Assembly: GCA_022447185.1 (NCBI GenBank)
Contig: JAKVAY010000004.1
Span: forward strand, 1 to 39,205
Length of the DNA: 39,205 nt
Source: Fuerstiella sp.
Lineage (GTDB): Bacteria > Planctomycetota > Planctomycetia > Planctomycetales > Planctomycetaceae
Direction of reading: 5' to 3'
Below are positions 9,427 to 18,355 of the stretch, piece after piece (the stretch's first letter is position 1; the number at the start of each line of letters is the position of its first letter). Below the pieces are notes generated by a model. That model worked only from the letters and a program-made list of their open reading frames with translations, did not search any database and was not told the origin of the DNA. The position numbers and the translations under genes are program-made.

Positions 9427-10425
9427 TCAGTTAACGCGATCTCCGTCCAGCAACCGCGGAAAAGCCAGCATCTTCTCGGACGTCCCGAAGGCAAACAGGC
9501 TGTCGCCAGCTTCAATTGTCATATTTGCCTCAGGCGGGAAGTGTGTTTCACCCGATGATTTGCAGATTCCAAGCAGGATAATACCCGCTTGTCGCAAAGG
9601 GGTCTCCTTGAGCTGACGATGCACCAGAGGCGAATCGTCCGGCACCTGAACGTCAGCAATTTCCCATTCAATCCCATGCGACTCCGCAACTTCAATGAAA
9701 TTCTCAATGCTGGGCGACAACATCAGCCTGGCCATGCGAATCGCGCCCGACGACAGCGGATTGATGACACGCGTTGCACCCGCTCTCTGCATCTTTTCTG
9801 CCGCACGTTCATCACTTCCTCTCGCCACTATTTGCAGGTCTTTCGCCAGCAGTCGGGATGACAGCACTACGTAGAGATTGTCGGCATCCGTGGGCAGCAC
9901 GGTGGTCAGTCCGCGAGCTCGAGTGACTCCCGCTTCTATAAGGATCTGATCCTGGGTTGCATCGCCGTGCATGAACAACCAGCCATCTGCCTTCATTTCG
10001 TCCGTCATCAAATCAGGGTTCTCGTCGACGATTACGAAGGACTGCTTTCGCCGGTGAAGATAATCACACAGCGTCGCTCCCATTCGACCGTAACCGCAAA
10101 TGATAAAGTGATCAGACAGTTGATCCGTGACCTTTTGCATACGTCGACGCTCCAGAAAACTGCGGAGATCACCGCTGACTATTATCTGGCCATATTGATA
10201 AGCACTATAGGTGAAGACTCCCACACCGCATGTCAGAAATACCACAACAAATATTTTGGTCGCCGGGGTCAACGGGACTGGTTCCTGAGACCCAACGGTC
10301 GTCAGCAGTATGACCGCCTGATAGAAACAATCCAGAATCGGCTGGTTCGTCAGCAGTCGGAGTCCAAGAGCTCCCACCAGCAGCGTGGCAAGCAGCAGCA
10401 GTGGGATTTGAATGAGACGTCTCAT
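9427..10425 (-). CDS. Two-TM potassium channel with RCK (TrkA-N/TrkA-C) domain
   Basis: A 332-residue channel subunit: TM1 at about 5-25, a pore loop at 36-50, TM2 at about 57-78, then a cytoplasmic RCK region. The Rossmann TrkA-N domain begins DHFIICGYGRMGATLCDYL (106-124), with the GxGxxG nucleotide-binding loop at 111-116. A TrkA-C domain occupies the last 90 residues (PDDSPLVHRQLKETPLR...AGDSLFAFG). This is the MthK-like layout in which ligand binding to a ring of RCK domains gates K+ flow. The selectivity filter reads TTVGSQEP (42-49) rather than the canonical TVGYGD, so ion selectivity may differ. It is transcribed divergently from the ThuA-like gene, about 200 bp away. Confidence 0.92.
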   Translation of the reverse strand: MRRLIQIPLLLLATLLVGALGLRLLTNQPILDCFYQAVILLTTVGSQEPVPLTPATKIFVVVFLTCGVGVFTYSAYQYGQIIVSGDLRSFLERRRMQKVTDQLSDHFIICGYGRMGATLCDYLHRRKQSFVIVDENPDLMTDEMKADGWLFMHGDATQDQILIEAGVTRARGLTTVLPTDADNLYVVLSSRLLAKDLQIVARGSDERAAEKMQRAGATRVINPLSSGAIRMARLMLSPSIENFIEVAESHGIEWEIADVQVPDDSPLVHRQLKETPLRQAGIILLGICKSSGETHFPPEANMTIEAGDSLFAFGTSEKMLAFPRLLDGDRVN

Positions 10426-10513
10426 GCGAGCGCGGCCATTGTGAGTCAGTGCCCGGCGATTCGTGACCAGAGGTCATCGTAGCGGAACTTGCCTGTCAGG
10501 CGAATTGGGTTAC

Positions 10514-10543
10514 TTGACGCGGATACGGATGCAGCGTCATGAT
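10514..10543 (+). promoter_or_regulatory. Possible sigma-70-type promoter for the ThuA-like gene
   Basis: TTGACG at 10514-10519 and CATGAT at 10538-10543 with an 18-bp spacer, lying between the divergent K+ channel and ThuA-like genes. The -35 matches 5 of 6 consensus bases and the -10 matches 4 of 6. A match this weak occurs by chance, so this is only a candidate. Confidence 0.3.
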
Positions 10544-10621
10544 GCGCACAGCAGCTGTGTACACACCAGCTGACTGACAGATTTCCCTCCACATGAATGA
10601 ATGAATGGAAATCCAGAAGCA

Positions 10622-11719
10622 ATGATTCCGAACCTTCCTGTATGTCCGCATCTGCGTTCCAGACTGGCTGCCGTCGTGGCAGGGTTGCTGACATGCTCTT
10701 TTACTCCGGGCTCTATGGCTGACGACCGACTCGAACTCAAAGCTCCTCATGCTGGTGCGAAAACCAAGCATATTGTGCTGATCGCAGGCGATGAGGAATA
10801 CCGAAGCGAAGAGTCGATGCCCATGCTGGCTAAAATTTTAAGCCAGTATCACGCCTACAACTGTACGGTCCTGTTTTCGTTCGGACCGGAGGGTGCTGAT
10901 TATCTTGATCCAAATAATCAGCAGGGTCTGCGAGGGCTGGAGGCCCTTCAGTCCGCTGACCTGATGATCATTGGCACTCGGTTCCGCCAACCGTCCGCCG
11001 ATCAGGCAAAGTACATCACCGAGTATCTGAATGCAGGCAGACCGGTGATTGGAATTCGCACTGCAACCCACGCTTTCAACGGCGAGGGAACATTTGGCAG
11101 TATCAACTATGGGGAATTCGGCCGCAAAATACTGGGAGAACAGTGGGTCAGTCATCACGGCAGGCACAAAAGTGAAGGGGCGCGCGGAGCCATTCAGGCT
11201 GAATTCGCCGAGCATCCGATTCTCAACGGTGTCCGGGATGTCTTCGCCCCCAGCGATGTTTACGGTGTCATTCATCTGACCGATGACGATCAGATTTTGT
11301 TGCGAGGAGCGGTGACGGCGTCTTTGGATCCAAAGTCTGACATCCTTTCTGACGATCCCCGGAATGATCCGATGCAGCCCTTTGCCTGGCTGCACACATA
11401 CACGACACCGGATGGGAACGGTGAAGGCCAGTCGTTTTGTACGACAGCCGGAGCGTCCGTGGATCTCCTGAGTGATGACCTGCGGCGAATGATCGTCAAT
11501 GCTGTATATTACCTGACCGACAGGGAAGTTCTGCAAGTCGCCGATGTCCGTTTCGTGGACCCGTTCTATCCCAGCTTCTATGGATTCATCCACGATGAAA
11601 GCTACTGGAGGAACGCAAAAATGACACCGAACGACTACGGATCTGGCAAGTCGCCACAGATGCCGGATCCTCCTGGATCTCCGAAGTGGCCGTTCCGGCC
11701 GGTGCCCGGCGAAAACTGA
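10622..11719 (+). CDS. Exported ThuA-like domain protein
   Basis: A 365-residue protein with an N-terminal signal peptide (basic HLRSR, then AAVVAGLLTCSF) followed by a ThuA-like, glutamine-amidotransferase-type fold. Landmarks are HIVLIAGDEEYRSEESMPML, ADLMIIGTRFRQP, YLNAGRPVIGIRTATHAF, GEQWVSHHG and QPFAWLHTY, then a FCTTAGAS segment where ThuA proteins place a conserved region before the last helix (LRRMIVNAVYYLTDR). ThuA was named for trehalose utilisation in Sinorhizobium. In planctomycetes the domain is common in secreted proteins near carbohydrate-active genes, and the reaction is not defined. ATG 10601 is an in-frame alternative that adds seven residues; 10622 gives the better signal peptide. 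No Shine-Dalgarno is evident at either. Confidence 0.88.
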   Translation: MIPNLPVCPHLRSRLAAVVAGLLTCSFTPGSMADDRLELKAPHAGAKTKHIVLIAGDEEYRSEESMPMLAKILSQYHAYNCTVLFSFGPEGADYLDPNNQQGLRGLEALQSADLMIIGTRFRQPSADQAKYITEYLNAGRPVIGIRTATHAFNGEGTFGSINYGEFGRKILGEQWVSHHGRHKSEGARGAIQAEFAEHPILNGVRDVFAPSDVYGVIHLTDDDQILLRGAVTASLDPKSDILSDDPRNDPMQPFAWLHTYTTPDGNGEGQSFCTTAGASVDLLSDDLRRMIVNAVYYLTDREVLQVADVRFVDPFYPSFYGFIHDESYWRNAKMTPNDYGSGKSPQMPDPPGSPKWPFRPVPGEN

Positions 11720-11760
11720 ACTGATGTCTGTCTTCAATTCCGTCACTGCCAGTTTCTGCT

Positions 11761-13053
11761 ATGGCATCACCCAGTCTCAAGCTTCCAGTGATTCAGAATT
11801 GGAGCTGCCACAATTGCGGTGGCTGTTGTCGAGAACATTTGATTGAAATCACAGAAGACGAAAAACGTCGCATCGAGAAACAGGGATGGACTCAGAAGGA
11901 TGGTATCCCGATGGGTCGCCCGGTGATCCGGAAGATCGGTCCGGGCCGATATCGGCTGGCCCATAAGGACGATAACTCCTGCGTATTTCTGGACGACCGA
12001 GGGTTGTGTCGCATTCATGCAAAGTTTGGCGAAGGACAAAAACCTCTTGCATGTCAGGTGTATCCCTATGCCTTCCATCCTCGCGGCGACCGGATCACTA
12101 CGAGCCTTCGATTCAGTTGTCCCTCAGTTGTTCAGAATGCAGGAACCAACCTGGAAGAGCAGCGACCCGAACTTGAGGAGCTTTGCAGTCACGTTATTGC
12201 AGGCCGCCGGACAGAAACAGAGCCACCGGCTGTTCACGGTTCAGAACTGTTGTCCTGGGCTGACGTCAATCAATTCCTGGAAGCACTCGATACCTGTATC
12301 CAGGACAACTCAGTCAACTTTGCTGTTCGGCTGCTGAGAATTCTGGAATGGATGAACCTGGTTGAACAGTCAAAATTTGCAACGATCCAGGGAACACGTC
12401 TGACTGATTATCTTCAGCTGCTGCTCGACGCATCATGCCAGGCCCAGCCGGATGATGACCTGCCGGTGTTGCGTCCTTCCCGGATAGCACGCATCTTGTT
12501 TCGGCAACTGGCGGCTCAATTGGCTCGACATGATACCGACCAGCTTGCTCGAGGAGGCCTGAGGACTCGTCTCCGACTCCTCTGTACGGCGCTGCGATTC
12601 AGCAGTGCCCTCGGATATGTTCCGGATCTGGCTGAACCGACTTCCGTCGTTACGGCATTTGGTGAACTACCGCAACACCCGGCCACGTTTGAACAACTGG
12701 AGGTCCGACACGAAGGTCGTCAGCCTGCAATTGACGGACTGTTTGAACGGTATTTTCGGGTAAAAATACAGGGGGTTCACTTCTGTGGCGTGGCTGGTTA
12801 CGGGCTGACAATCGTGGACGGTTTCCGCAGTCTTGCGCTGATGTATCCAGTGACGATGTGGCTGGCTCGATGGCGAGCCGCACGAAGAGGAAATAAAAAC
12901 ATCCAACTTGTTGACGCTGAAGCCGCACTGGCGACCGTGGATCACAACTTCAACTATTCTCCGGCATTGGGAACTCGTTCGGCGAAGAATCGGATACGGC
13001 AACTGGCTAAGATGAATCAAATCACGGCGTTGTGTGGCTGGTACAGTCTGTAA
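11761..13053 (+). CDS. YkgJ-family cysteine-cluster protein
   Basis: A 430-residue protein whose first 120 residues match the YkgJ (UPF0153) metal-binding module. It has the CxxCxxCC cluster at C16, C19, C22 and C23, then C74, C83 with H86 (CRIH), C98 in LACQVYPYAF, and C120. The family is thought to bind zinc or an Fe-S cluster, and its role is not established. The remaining 300 residues are a helical region without a family I recognise, much longer than the usual stand-alone YkgJ protein of 100-250 residues. It follows the ThuA-like gene by 41 bp and precedes folC by 176 bp. ATG 11761 is the only sensible start, because the cluster begins 15 residues in. Confidence 0.88.
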   Translation: MASPSLKLPVIQNWSCHNCGGCCREHLIEITEDEKRRIEKQGWTQKDGIPMGRPVIRKIGPGRYRLAHKDDNSCVFLDDRGLCRIHAKFGEGQKPLACQVYPYAFHPRGDRITTSLRFSCPSVVQNAGTNLEEQRPELEELCSHVIAGRRTETEPPAVHGSELLSWADVNQFLEALDTCIQDNSVNFAVRLLRILEWMNLVEQSKFATIQGTRLTDYLQLLLDASCQAQPDDDLPVLRPSRIARILFRQLAAQLARHDTDQLARGGLRTRLRLLCTALRFSSALGYVPDLAEPTSVVTAFGELPQHPATFEQLEVRHEGRQPAIDGLFERYFRVKIQGVHFCGVAGYGLTIVDGFRSLALMYPVTMWLARWRAARRGNKNIQLVDAEAALATVDHNFNYSPALGTRSAKNRIRQLAKMNQITALCGWYSL

Positions 13054-13229
13054 GCGACAAATGAAACGCCCACAAAACAGAGATCGCCATCTGTCGACCA
13101 TTCACTTCAACTGGCGTCGTTGCGGCTTTGTGACCGGATCGGAAGCCGGCTTTTCAGAGTTTCGCTGTCCGTCAGTAGAGTGTAAATGATCCATCTAGGC
13201 TGGAATCCTGCTGCTTCGAAGTAACTCCC

Positions 13230-14594
13230 ATGACACGGATCCTGTCCAATGCGACGCAATCCTACAATGATGCGGTCCGCTGGATCTACGAGCGAATTGA
13301 TTACGAACGCATCCCGCCGGTGAGAGTGTCACCTCATTTCCAGCTTGAACGTGTGCGGCGTCAACTGGCATTGATTGGTTCACCGCAGGAACGCATTCGG
13401 GCTGTGCATATCGCGGGAACCAAGGGCAAAGGGTCGACCGCTGCCATGGTGGATTCAATCATGCGAGCATCGAAGATTCGGTGCGGGCTTTTTACGTCAC
13501 CTCATATTGAAGTGTTTGAGGAACGAATGACCGTTGACGGCTGCCGGCCGGAAGCGGCTGAACTCACCTTTCTTGTCGCAGAACTGCAGCGCCGTCTGCA
13601 AACAGCCGACGATGATCTTCGGCGTGATCCGCCAACCTACTTTGAGGTCGCAACGTTGCTGGCGTGGATGTACTTCGACCGTAAGCAGGTCGAACTTGTT
13701 GTTCTGGAGACCGGACTTGGGGGCCGTCTGGACTGTACCAACGTCTGCAGTCCACTGGTCACCGTCATTACCAATATCAGTCTGGACCATACCTCAATTC
13801 TTGGTCACACCCTGGAGAAAATCGCCTTTGAGAAGGCAGGGATTATCAAATCCGGTGTGCCTCTAATCACAGGAGTCAGTCAACCCCAGGTTATCAAATT
13901 GTGTGACAGGCGTGCAGTCGCTCTCAATGCGCCTCGGATCAGACTGCAGCGTGAAATCCAACTGGAGGTTCGGTCATCATTTCGGGATCGACAGATTGTA
14001 TCTGTCACCACTCCCCATCGGCAGCATGAAGCAATGGAACTGCCTCTGGCAGGTGCGCACCAGGCTAAGAATGCGGCGCTGGCAGTCGCAGTTGCAGACC
14101 AACTGTCGACATCGGACGATCGAATCACGGCATCCACAATTCGCAGCGGATTGCAGTGGACCGTATGGCCTTTGAGATTTGAGGTGATTCCGGGTTCACC
14201 AGTGATCATCCTGGACGCAGCACACAATCCGGATGCGGCGCTCGCAGTCGTTGACACATTGAATAACGGTCAGTGGGCTGAACGGCCCCGTGTTCTGGTA
14301 TTCGGAGCCAGCCGCGACAAAGATGTCCGACAGATGCTGGCGATTCTGCTTCCGCATTTTGACCACGCCATCCTGACTCTGATACGGAGCAATCCACGCA
14401 GTTGCCCTCCCGGGGAACTTGCAACGATGGCAGACAGGGTAGCGAAGGAGACAACAATACAGACCGCAGAATCAGCAGAAAACGCGCTGCAACTTGCCCA
14501 CTCGGCGACCGGTTCAGCTGGACTGATCTGCGTCACGGGATCCGTCTTTCTGGCAGCCGAGTGTCGTGGTCATCACTTCGACAATAAGAACTGA
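13230..14594 (+). CDS. folC: Folylpolyglutamate synthase / dihydrofolate synthase
   Basis: A 454-residue Mur-ligase-fold enzyme that adds glutamate to folates (and in bacteria usually also makes dihydrofolate from dihydropteroate), using ATP in the cytoplasm. The P-loop is GTKGKGST (63-70). Other landmarks are the FTSPHIEVFEERM loop, ETGLGGRLDCTN with the metal/ATP region, NISLDHTSILGHTLEKIAFEKAGIIK, GAHQAKNAALAVA and the C-terminal ILDAAHNPDAALAVVDTL. Length and motif order are typical. Start ATG 13230 has no clear Shine-Dalgarno. It is monocistronic or co-transcribed with the YkgJ gene; no other folate gene is nearby. Confidence 0.96.
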   Translation: MTRILSNATQSYNDAVRWIYERIDYERIPPVRVSPHFQLERVRRQLALIGSPQERIRAVHIAGTKGKGSTAAMVDSIMRASKIRCGLFTSPHIEVFEERMTVDGCRPEAAELTFLVAELQRRLQTADDDLRRDPPTYFEVATLLAWMYFDRKQVELVVLETGLGGRLDCTNVCSPLVTVITNISLDHTSILGHTLEKIAFEKAGIIKSGVPLITGVSQPQVIKLCDRRAVALNAPRIRLQREIQLEVRSSFRDRQIVSVTTPHRQHEAMELPLAGAHQAKNAALAVAVADQLSTSDDRITASTIRSGLQWTVWPLRFEVIPGSPVIILDAAHNPDAALAVVDTLNNGQWAERPRVLVFGASRDKDVRQMLAILLPHFDHAILTLIRSNPRSCPPGELATMADRVAKETTIQTAESAENALQLAHSATGSAGLICVTGSVFLAAECRGHHFDNKN

Positions 14595-14964
14595 TGTGCA
14601 CCCAACACAGGCCGCAAAGCTGCGGTCCGACCTGACTGGTAATCCGGATTTAACAGGATAGATTAGTTTTTGGGGCTGCAGGAACACGCTGCCGGCGGAG
14701 ATGACCTCGAAGATTCGCAGCCTCGGCGCGGTTGACGAACATCGGAAAGATCCACAAATTTCAACGGTTGTTGGTGCAAAGTCCAGGTTGCCGACTTTGC
14801 CGCGCTGTCTCCCCGATATACACCAGTTTTCCCCGAATTCAACAAACGTCCGCGGGCGGACAAACGTACCTTGGGTATGCCGGTGATTATGCAGTGTTTT
14901 CTCAGCATTTCGTGCTGATTCCGGCCCGACACACGCCCTAGAATTCAGGTCAGAAGACGCACTC
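14595..14964. other. Intergenic region between folC and the ABC cluster
   Basis: 370 bp without a supported gene. A minus-strand frame of 225 codons (14514-15191) crosses it but mostly lies antisense to the flanking genes. It holds the folC 3' hairpin and presumably the promoter of the ABC cluster, of which I see no convincing -35/-10 pair. Confidence 0.6.
14610..14627 (+). terminator. Hairpin after folC
   Basis: GGCCGCA at 14610-14616 pairs with TGCGGTC at 14621-14627 (seven pairs, one G-U) around an AAGC loop, 16 bp after the folC stop. No U-tract follows, so it may be a weak or factor-assisted terminator. Confidence 0.4.
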
Positions 14965-15933
14965 ATGGTCGCACAGGAAAACGTGATTGAGATCCGCAAC
15001 CTCTCCAAGGTATATCGAGACTTTTGGGGACGGAAGAAGGTACAGGCGGTAAAAAGTCTCAGCCTGGACGTCAAACGTGGTGAAGTATTCGGGCTGCTGG
15101 GGCCAAATGGCTCCGGGAAGACGACGACCATCAAAATGCTGCTGGGGCTGCTGTTTCCGACCTCCGGTGAGATTCGAATTCTGGGTCGCAACGCTGCCGA
15201 CGTGCAAAAAAACGAAAAGATCGGCTACCTGCCGGAAGAATCGTATTTGTACAAATTTCTCAACGCCGATGAGACTCTGGATTTTTATGGCCGGCTGTTC
15301 AAGATTCCCGCCAGAGAACGAGCCGAACGAGCCGACCGACTGATTAAAACGGTGGGACTGGATGTGGCGCGCCGTCGGCAGTTGAAGGAGTATTCCAAAG
15401 GGATGACTCGCCGCATCGGACTGGCACAGGCTTTGATCAACAACCCCGATCTTGTCCTTCTCGATGAACCCACCAGTGGTCTCGACCCCATCGGTACTCG
15501 GGAAATGAAGGATCTCATCCTCCAGCTCCGGGACGAAGGAAAGACAGTCGTACTGTGCAGTCATCAACTGGCCGATGTACAGGACGTCAGTGACAGAATT
15601 GCAGTACTGTTCCAGGGAGAACTGAAGGTTCTCGGTGAAGTTGAACAATTGCTGGAACTTCGAAACGAAACAGAGATTCGCACGGGACATCTCAGCGACG
15701 AAGCCGTCGATGAAGTCAAAGCCGTTCTTGCGAAGCACACATCGGAAAACAGCACGTTCCAGCGACCGCGAGCCGATCTGGAACAACTCTTCCTTCGGAC
15801 AGTTCGTGAAAGTGGTGAACGTCCGGGACGTCGATTTACAGCTGAGGAAATGGCTGCAACTCAACCAACCGAGGGCAATAATGATGACTCAGCTCCATCA
15901 GCCGATGCTGACACCGAAGATAATCCAGGTTGA
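14965..15933 (+). CDS. ABC transporter ATP-binding protein (ABC-2 module 1)
   Basis: A 322-residue nucleotide-binding subunit. Walker A is GPNGSGKTT (46-54), the signature is YSKGM (143-147, in place of LSGGQ), Walker B is [13 protein letters not shown] and the switch histidine lies in VVLCSHQL (H200). The YSKGM signature and the DRI..L.QGEL segment after the H-loop are typical of ABC-2 exporters of the CcmA/NatA type. The last 100 residues form an extension ending in an acidic, disordered-looking tail. It should power the 765-residue permease encoded 124 bp downstream. Start ATG 14965 fits the family N-terminus ([14 protein letters not shown]). Substrate unknown. Confidence 0.93.
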   Translation: MVAQENVIEIRNLSKVYRDFWGRKKVQAVKSLSLDVKRGEVFGLLGPNGSGKTTTIKMLLGLLFPTSGEIRILGRNAADVQKNEKIGYLPEESYLYKFLNADETLDFYGRLFKIPARERAERADRLIKTVGLDVARRRQLKEYSKGMTRRIGLAQALINNPDLVLLDEPTSGLDPIGTREMKDLILQLRDEGKTVVLCSHQLADVQDVSDRIAVLFQGELKVLGEVEQLLELRNETEIRTGHLSDEAVDEVKAVLAKHTSENSTFQRPRADLEQLFLRTVRESGERPGRRFTAEEMAATQPTEGNNDDSAPSADADTEDNPG

Positions 15934-16057
15934 TTCTGCAGAATTGCAGCCCGCTGTCGGGGGGCATCTGTAACACTTCGTCGGCATATAATTCGATTTT
16001 TTTCAACGTTCCCGGAATTCAACCACTCCGTTTTGCCAGCAACTGATCCGTACACCT

Positions 16058-18355
16058 ATGGAATACGAACTCGAACCTTTTAATTGGCTCTTAGCAATCG
16101 GACGGTGGGGATCCGTCACTGGTGCCATTGCTCTGATCGCGGTAGCGATCGCCTTCGTGGCATCCGTGCGACTGGGTCCGTCTGGATTGACTTACTTCTC
16201 GCAGGGGCTGACTGACTTCATTCGTGATCTGCTTTCAATGTCACCGACTCGTGTGCTCGCCGTGGCGCGACTGACACTCAAAGAAGCCATTCGTCGTAAA
16301 GCCCTTGTTGTTTTTGTCGTATTCGCTGTACTGTTGATGTTTGCCGGCTGGTTCATGACCAGTGGTAACAATCGTGCCGACATCAGCGTTGGAGTTCAAA
16401 TCTGGTTTCTGCTGACAGCAATTTCCTGGTTGATTCTTCCTGCAGCAATGTTTCTGTCATGCTGGAGTATTCCGGAAGACATTCGCACAAGGTCACTGCA
16501 CACCGTCGTCACCAAGCCGATTCGACGTATTGAAGTTGTTCTTGGACGTATTGTCGGGTTCGGCGGCGTTCTGGCTGTCGTGGTTATTGTGATGGGCTTT
16601 GCGGGATATATCTGGATTCAGCGACAGGTGCCCGCCAACATTAAGGAACAGCTGAAATGCCGAATTCCGGTCTATGGAGATCTGATCTTCAAAGACCGTA
16701 TGGGAGGTCTTGCAAAGCAAGGAATTAATACCGGTGATGTCTGGGACTATCGTTCGTATATCGAGGGCAACACTCGTGCACGGGCTATCTGGTTATTTAA
16801 TGACTTCGATGAAAACATGCTGTCCGATGTCGACGGCGACGGAAGGGGCGACCAGCTGAATCTGGAGTCGCGGTTTGAGTCATTTCGAACGATCAAAGGA
16901 TCAGCTGACTCTGTCGAGCAGGGACTGGAAGCACAATTCACTCTCGTAAAAAATGTCCGTGAAGAAGCATTTTCGGTGTTCGGGTTTTCTCCGGAATTTC
17001 GGCAATTCAGTACAGAACTGCTTGCCGGCCAGTTTCAGAATGCATCCACCAGCCTGAGTGAAATTGCGAGCTCCATCACAGACGGTGCCGAGGTGCTGGA
17101 GCCAAGCGATTGCAAGTACTTTTATGAAGCGAGTCGCGTTGCCATAGTTAACATGAACTATCTGGGCGAGGGTCTTGATGAGATCAAAGACGGCTTCGAG
17201 GATGCTGGCCGTGCAGCCAACCTGATCAAGACTAAAGACGACACGGCAGCGTTTGACAACTTCAGCAAGACCTGCGCGCGTCTGTCGGAATTGCTGGCCG
17301 AACACAGTGATCATTTACTCGAGGTGATGCCACGTCTGGAGGTATCGCTACCCAATGTTCGAGTTACTGAATATCACAAGGGGCAGGACCAGGTCCCGAT
17401 CGATCGAACACTGACCTTTACCGCGGATTATGAATCGCTCGCACGTTTTCTTGCATCCACAATCACCGAGCAAAACGAGGCGAAGAAACTTGTTTCCGGG
17501 GAAAGTCTCACAGAGGATCTCGCAAGACAGCTCGCCGACACCGCCGGCATGTCAATTCTGAACAGCGAGTTGCTTGTCGATGTTCTGCAGGAGGAACTGG
17601 ATGCCGAAATCCTTGTGGCCCAGGATTCAATGTTGTCTATGGCCAACAAAATTTCGTGGATAAATTATTTCGATCAGCTTGTCAGGTCGGAGCGTCTCAC
17701 TTCGCAGGACCCGGAAGGCTGGCGTTTGACTGCAGACATCTACGACGACCTGGTCTTTAGAAATACGTTACGGATCGAAGTAGCGTGCATGAATGACCAG
17801 ATGTTTATCGGCATGGCTCGTCCGGACCTGTTCATCCGACTCCCCGATAACCCGTTTGCCGTGGGCTATTCGAAAGCTCTGCTGTGTACCATACTGATGC
17901 TCGTCCTGGTAGTGGTCATTGGTGTAACAGCCAGTACGATTGTTAAAGGTCCCGTGGCTCTGTTTCTCACTTTTGGCGTGTTTGTGATTGGACAGGTGTT
18001 TCACGGATTCATGTCCGACATACTGGCCGGGCAGATTGAAAGTTCGGGTATGATTTCGTCAGGGGTGTTGATCCTGCAGCAACGAAATCCCATGGCCGGC
18101 GTCGATGTCTCAAGACAGACACAGAACATCATCGAATCTGCGGATAACGTCAGCACCTCACTGCTTTACGGGGCAAGTCGGGTCATTCCGGACTTTGGTC
18201 TGTATTCACAATCAGCGAAATACGTTGAGAACGGATTTGATGTGCCCTGGTCCACGTCAATGCTTCCGGCGATTCTGACATTTTTTGGATTTCTGATTCC
18301 CTGCGTGCTTTTGGGAGCCGCATTCCTTAAGTTTCGTGAGCTGGAAGCGAAATGA
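16058..18355 (+). CDS. ABC-2 type permease with large insert (module 1)
   Basis: A 765-residue membrane protein. TM helices are near residues 15-38, 85-103, 112-140 and 167-188; a cluster of several more runs from about 601 to the end, closing on IPCVLLGAAFLKFRELEAK. The first cytoplasmic loop (VARLTLKEAIRRKALVV) and IPEDIRTRSLHTVVTKPI are typical ABC-2 permease elements. Between TM4 and TM5 lies a roughly 400-residue soluble insert, presumably extracytoplasmic. It has helical segments and a DVDGDGRGD loop (257-265) resembling Ca2+-binding dockerin/EF-hand loops. ABC-2 permeases are usually 250-450 residues, so the insert is the odd part. The stop overlaps the next start (ATGA), implying translational coupling. 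Confidence 0.87.
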   Translation: MEYELEPFNWLLAIGRWGSVTGAIALIAVAIAFVASVRLGPSGLTYFSQGLTDFIRDLLSMSPTRVLAVARLTLKEAIRRKALVVFVVFAVLLMFAGWFMTSGNNRADISVGVQIWFLLTAISWLILPAAMFLSCWSIPEDIRTRSLHTVVTKPIRRIEVVLGRIVGFGGVLAVVVIVMGFAGYIWIQRQVPANIKEQLKCRIPVYGDLIFKDRMGGLAKQGINTGDVWDYRSYIEGNTRARAIWLFNDFDENMLSDVDGDGRGDQLNLESRFESFRTIKGSADSVEQGLEAQFTLVKNVREEAFSVFGFSPEFRQFSTELLAGQFQNASTSLSEIASSITDGAEVLEPSDCKYFYEASRVAIVNMNYLGEGLDEIKDGFEDAGRAANLIKTKDDTAAFDNFSKTCARLSELLAEHSDHLLEVMPRLEVSLPNVRVTEYHKGQDQVPIDRTLTFTADYESLARFLASTITEQNEAKKLVSGESLTEDLARQLADTAGMSILNSELLVDVLQEELDAEILVAQDSMLSMANKISWINYFDQLVRSERLTSQDPEGWRLTADIYDDLVFRNTLRIEVACMNDQMFIGMARPDLFIRLPDNPFAVGYSKALLCTILMLVLVVVIGVTASTIVKGPVALFLTFGVFVIGQVFHGFMSDILAGQIESSGMISSGVLILQQRNPMAGVDVSRQTQNIIESADNVSTSLLYGASRVIPDFGLYSQSAKYVENGFDVPWSTSMLPAILTFFGFLIPCVLLGAAFLKFRELEAK

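Noticed and set aside
10838..11746. 302-codon minus-strand ORF
   Set aside because: It lies antisense to the ThuA-like gene, whose motifs are clear; the antisense product has no recognisable domain.
14950..15864. 304-codon minus-strand ORF
   Set aside because: Antisense to the ABC ATPase with intact Walker motifs; a codon-complement artefact.
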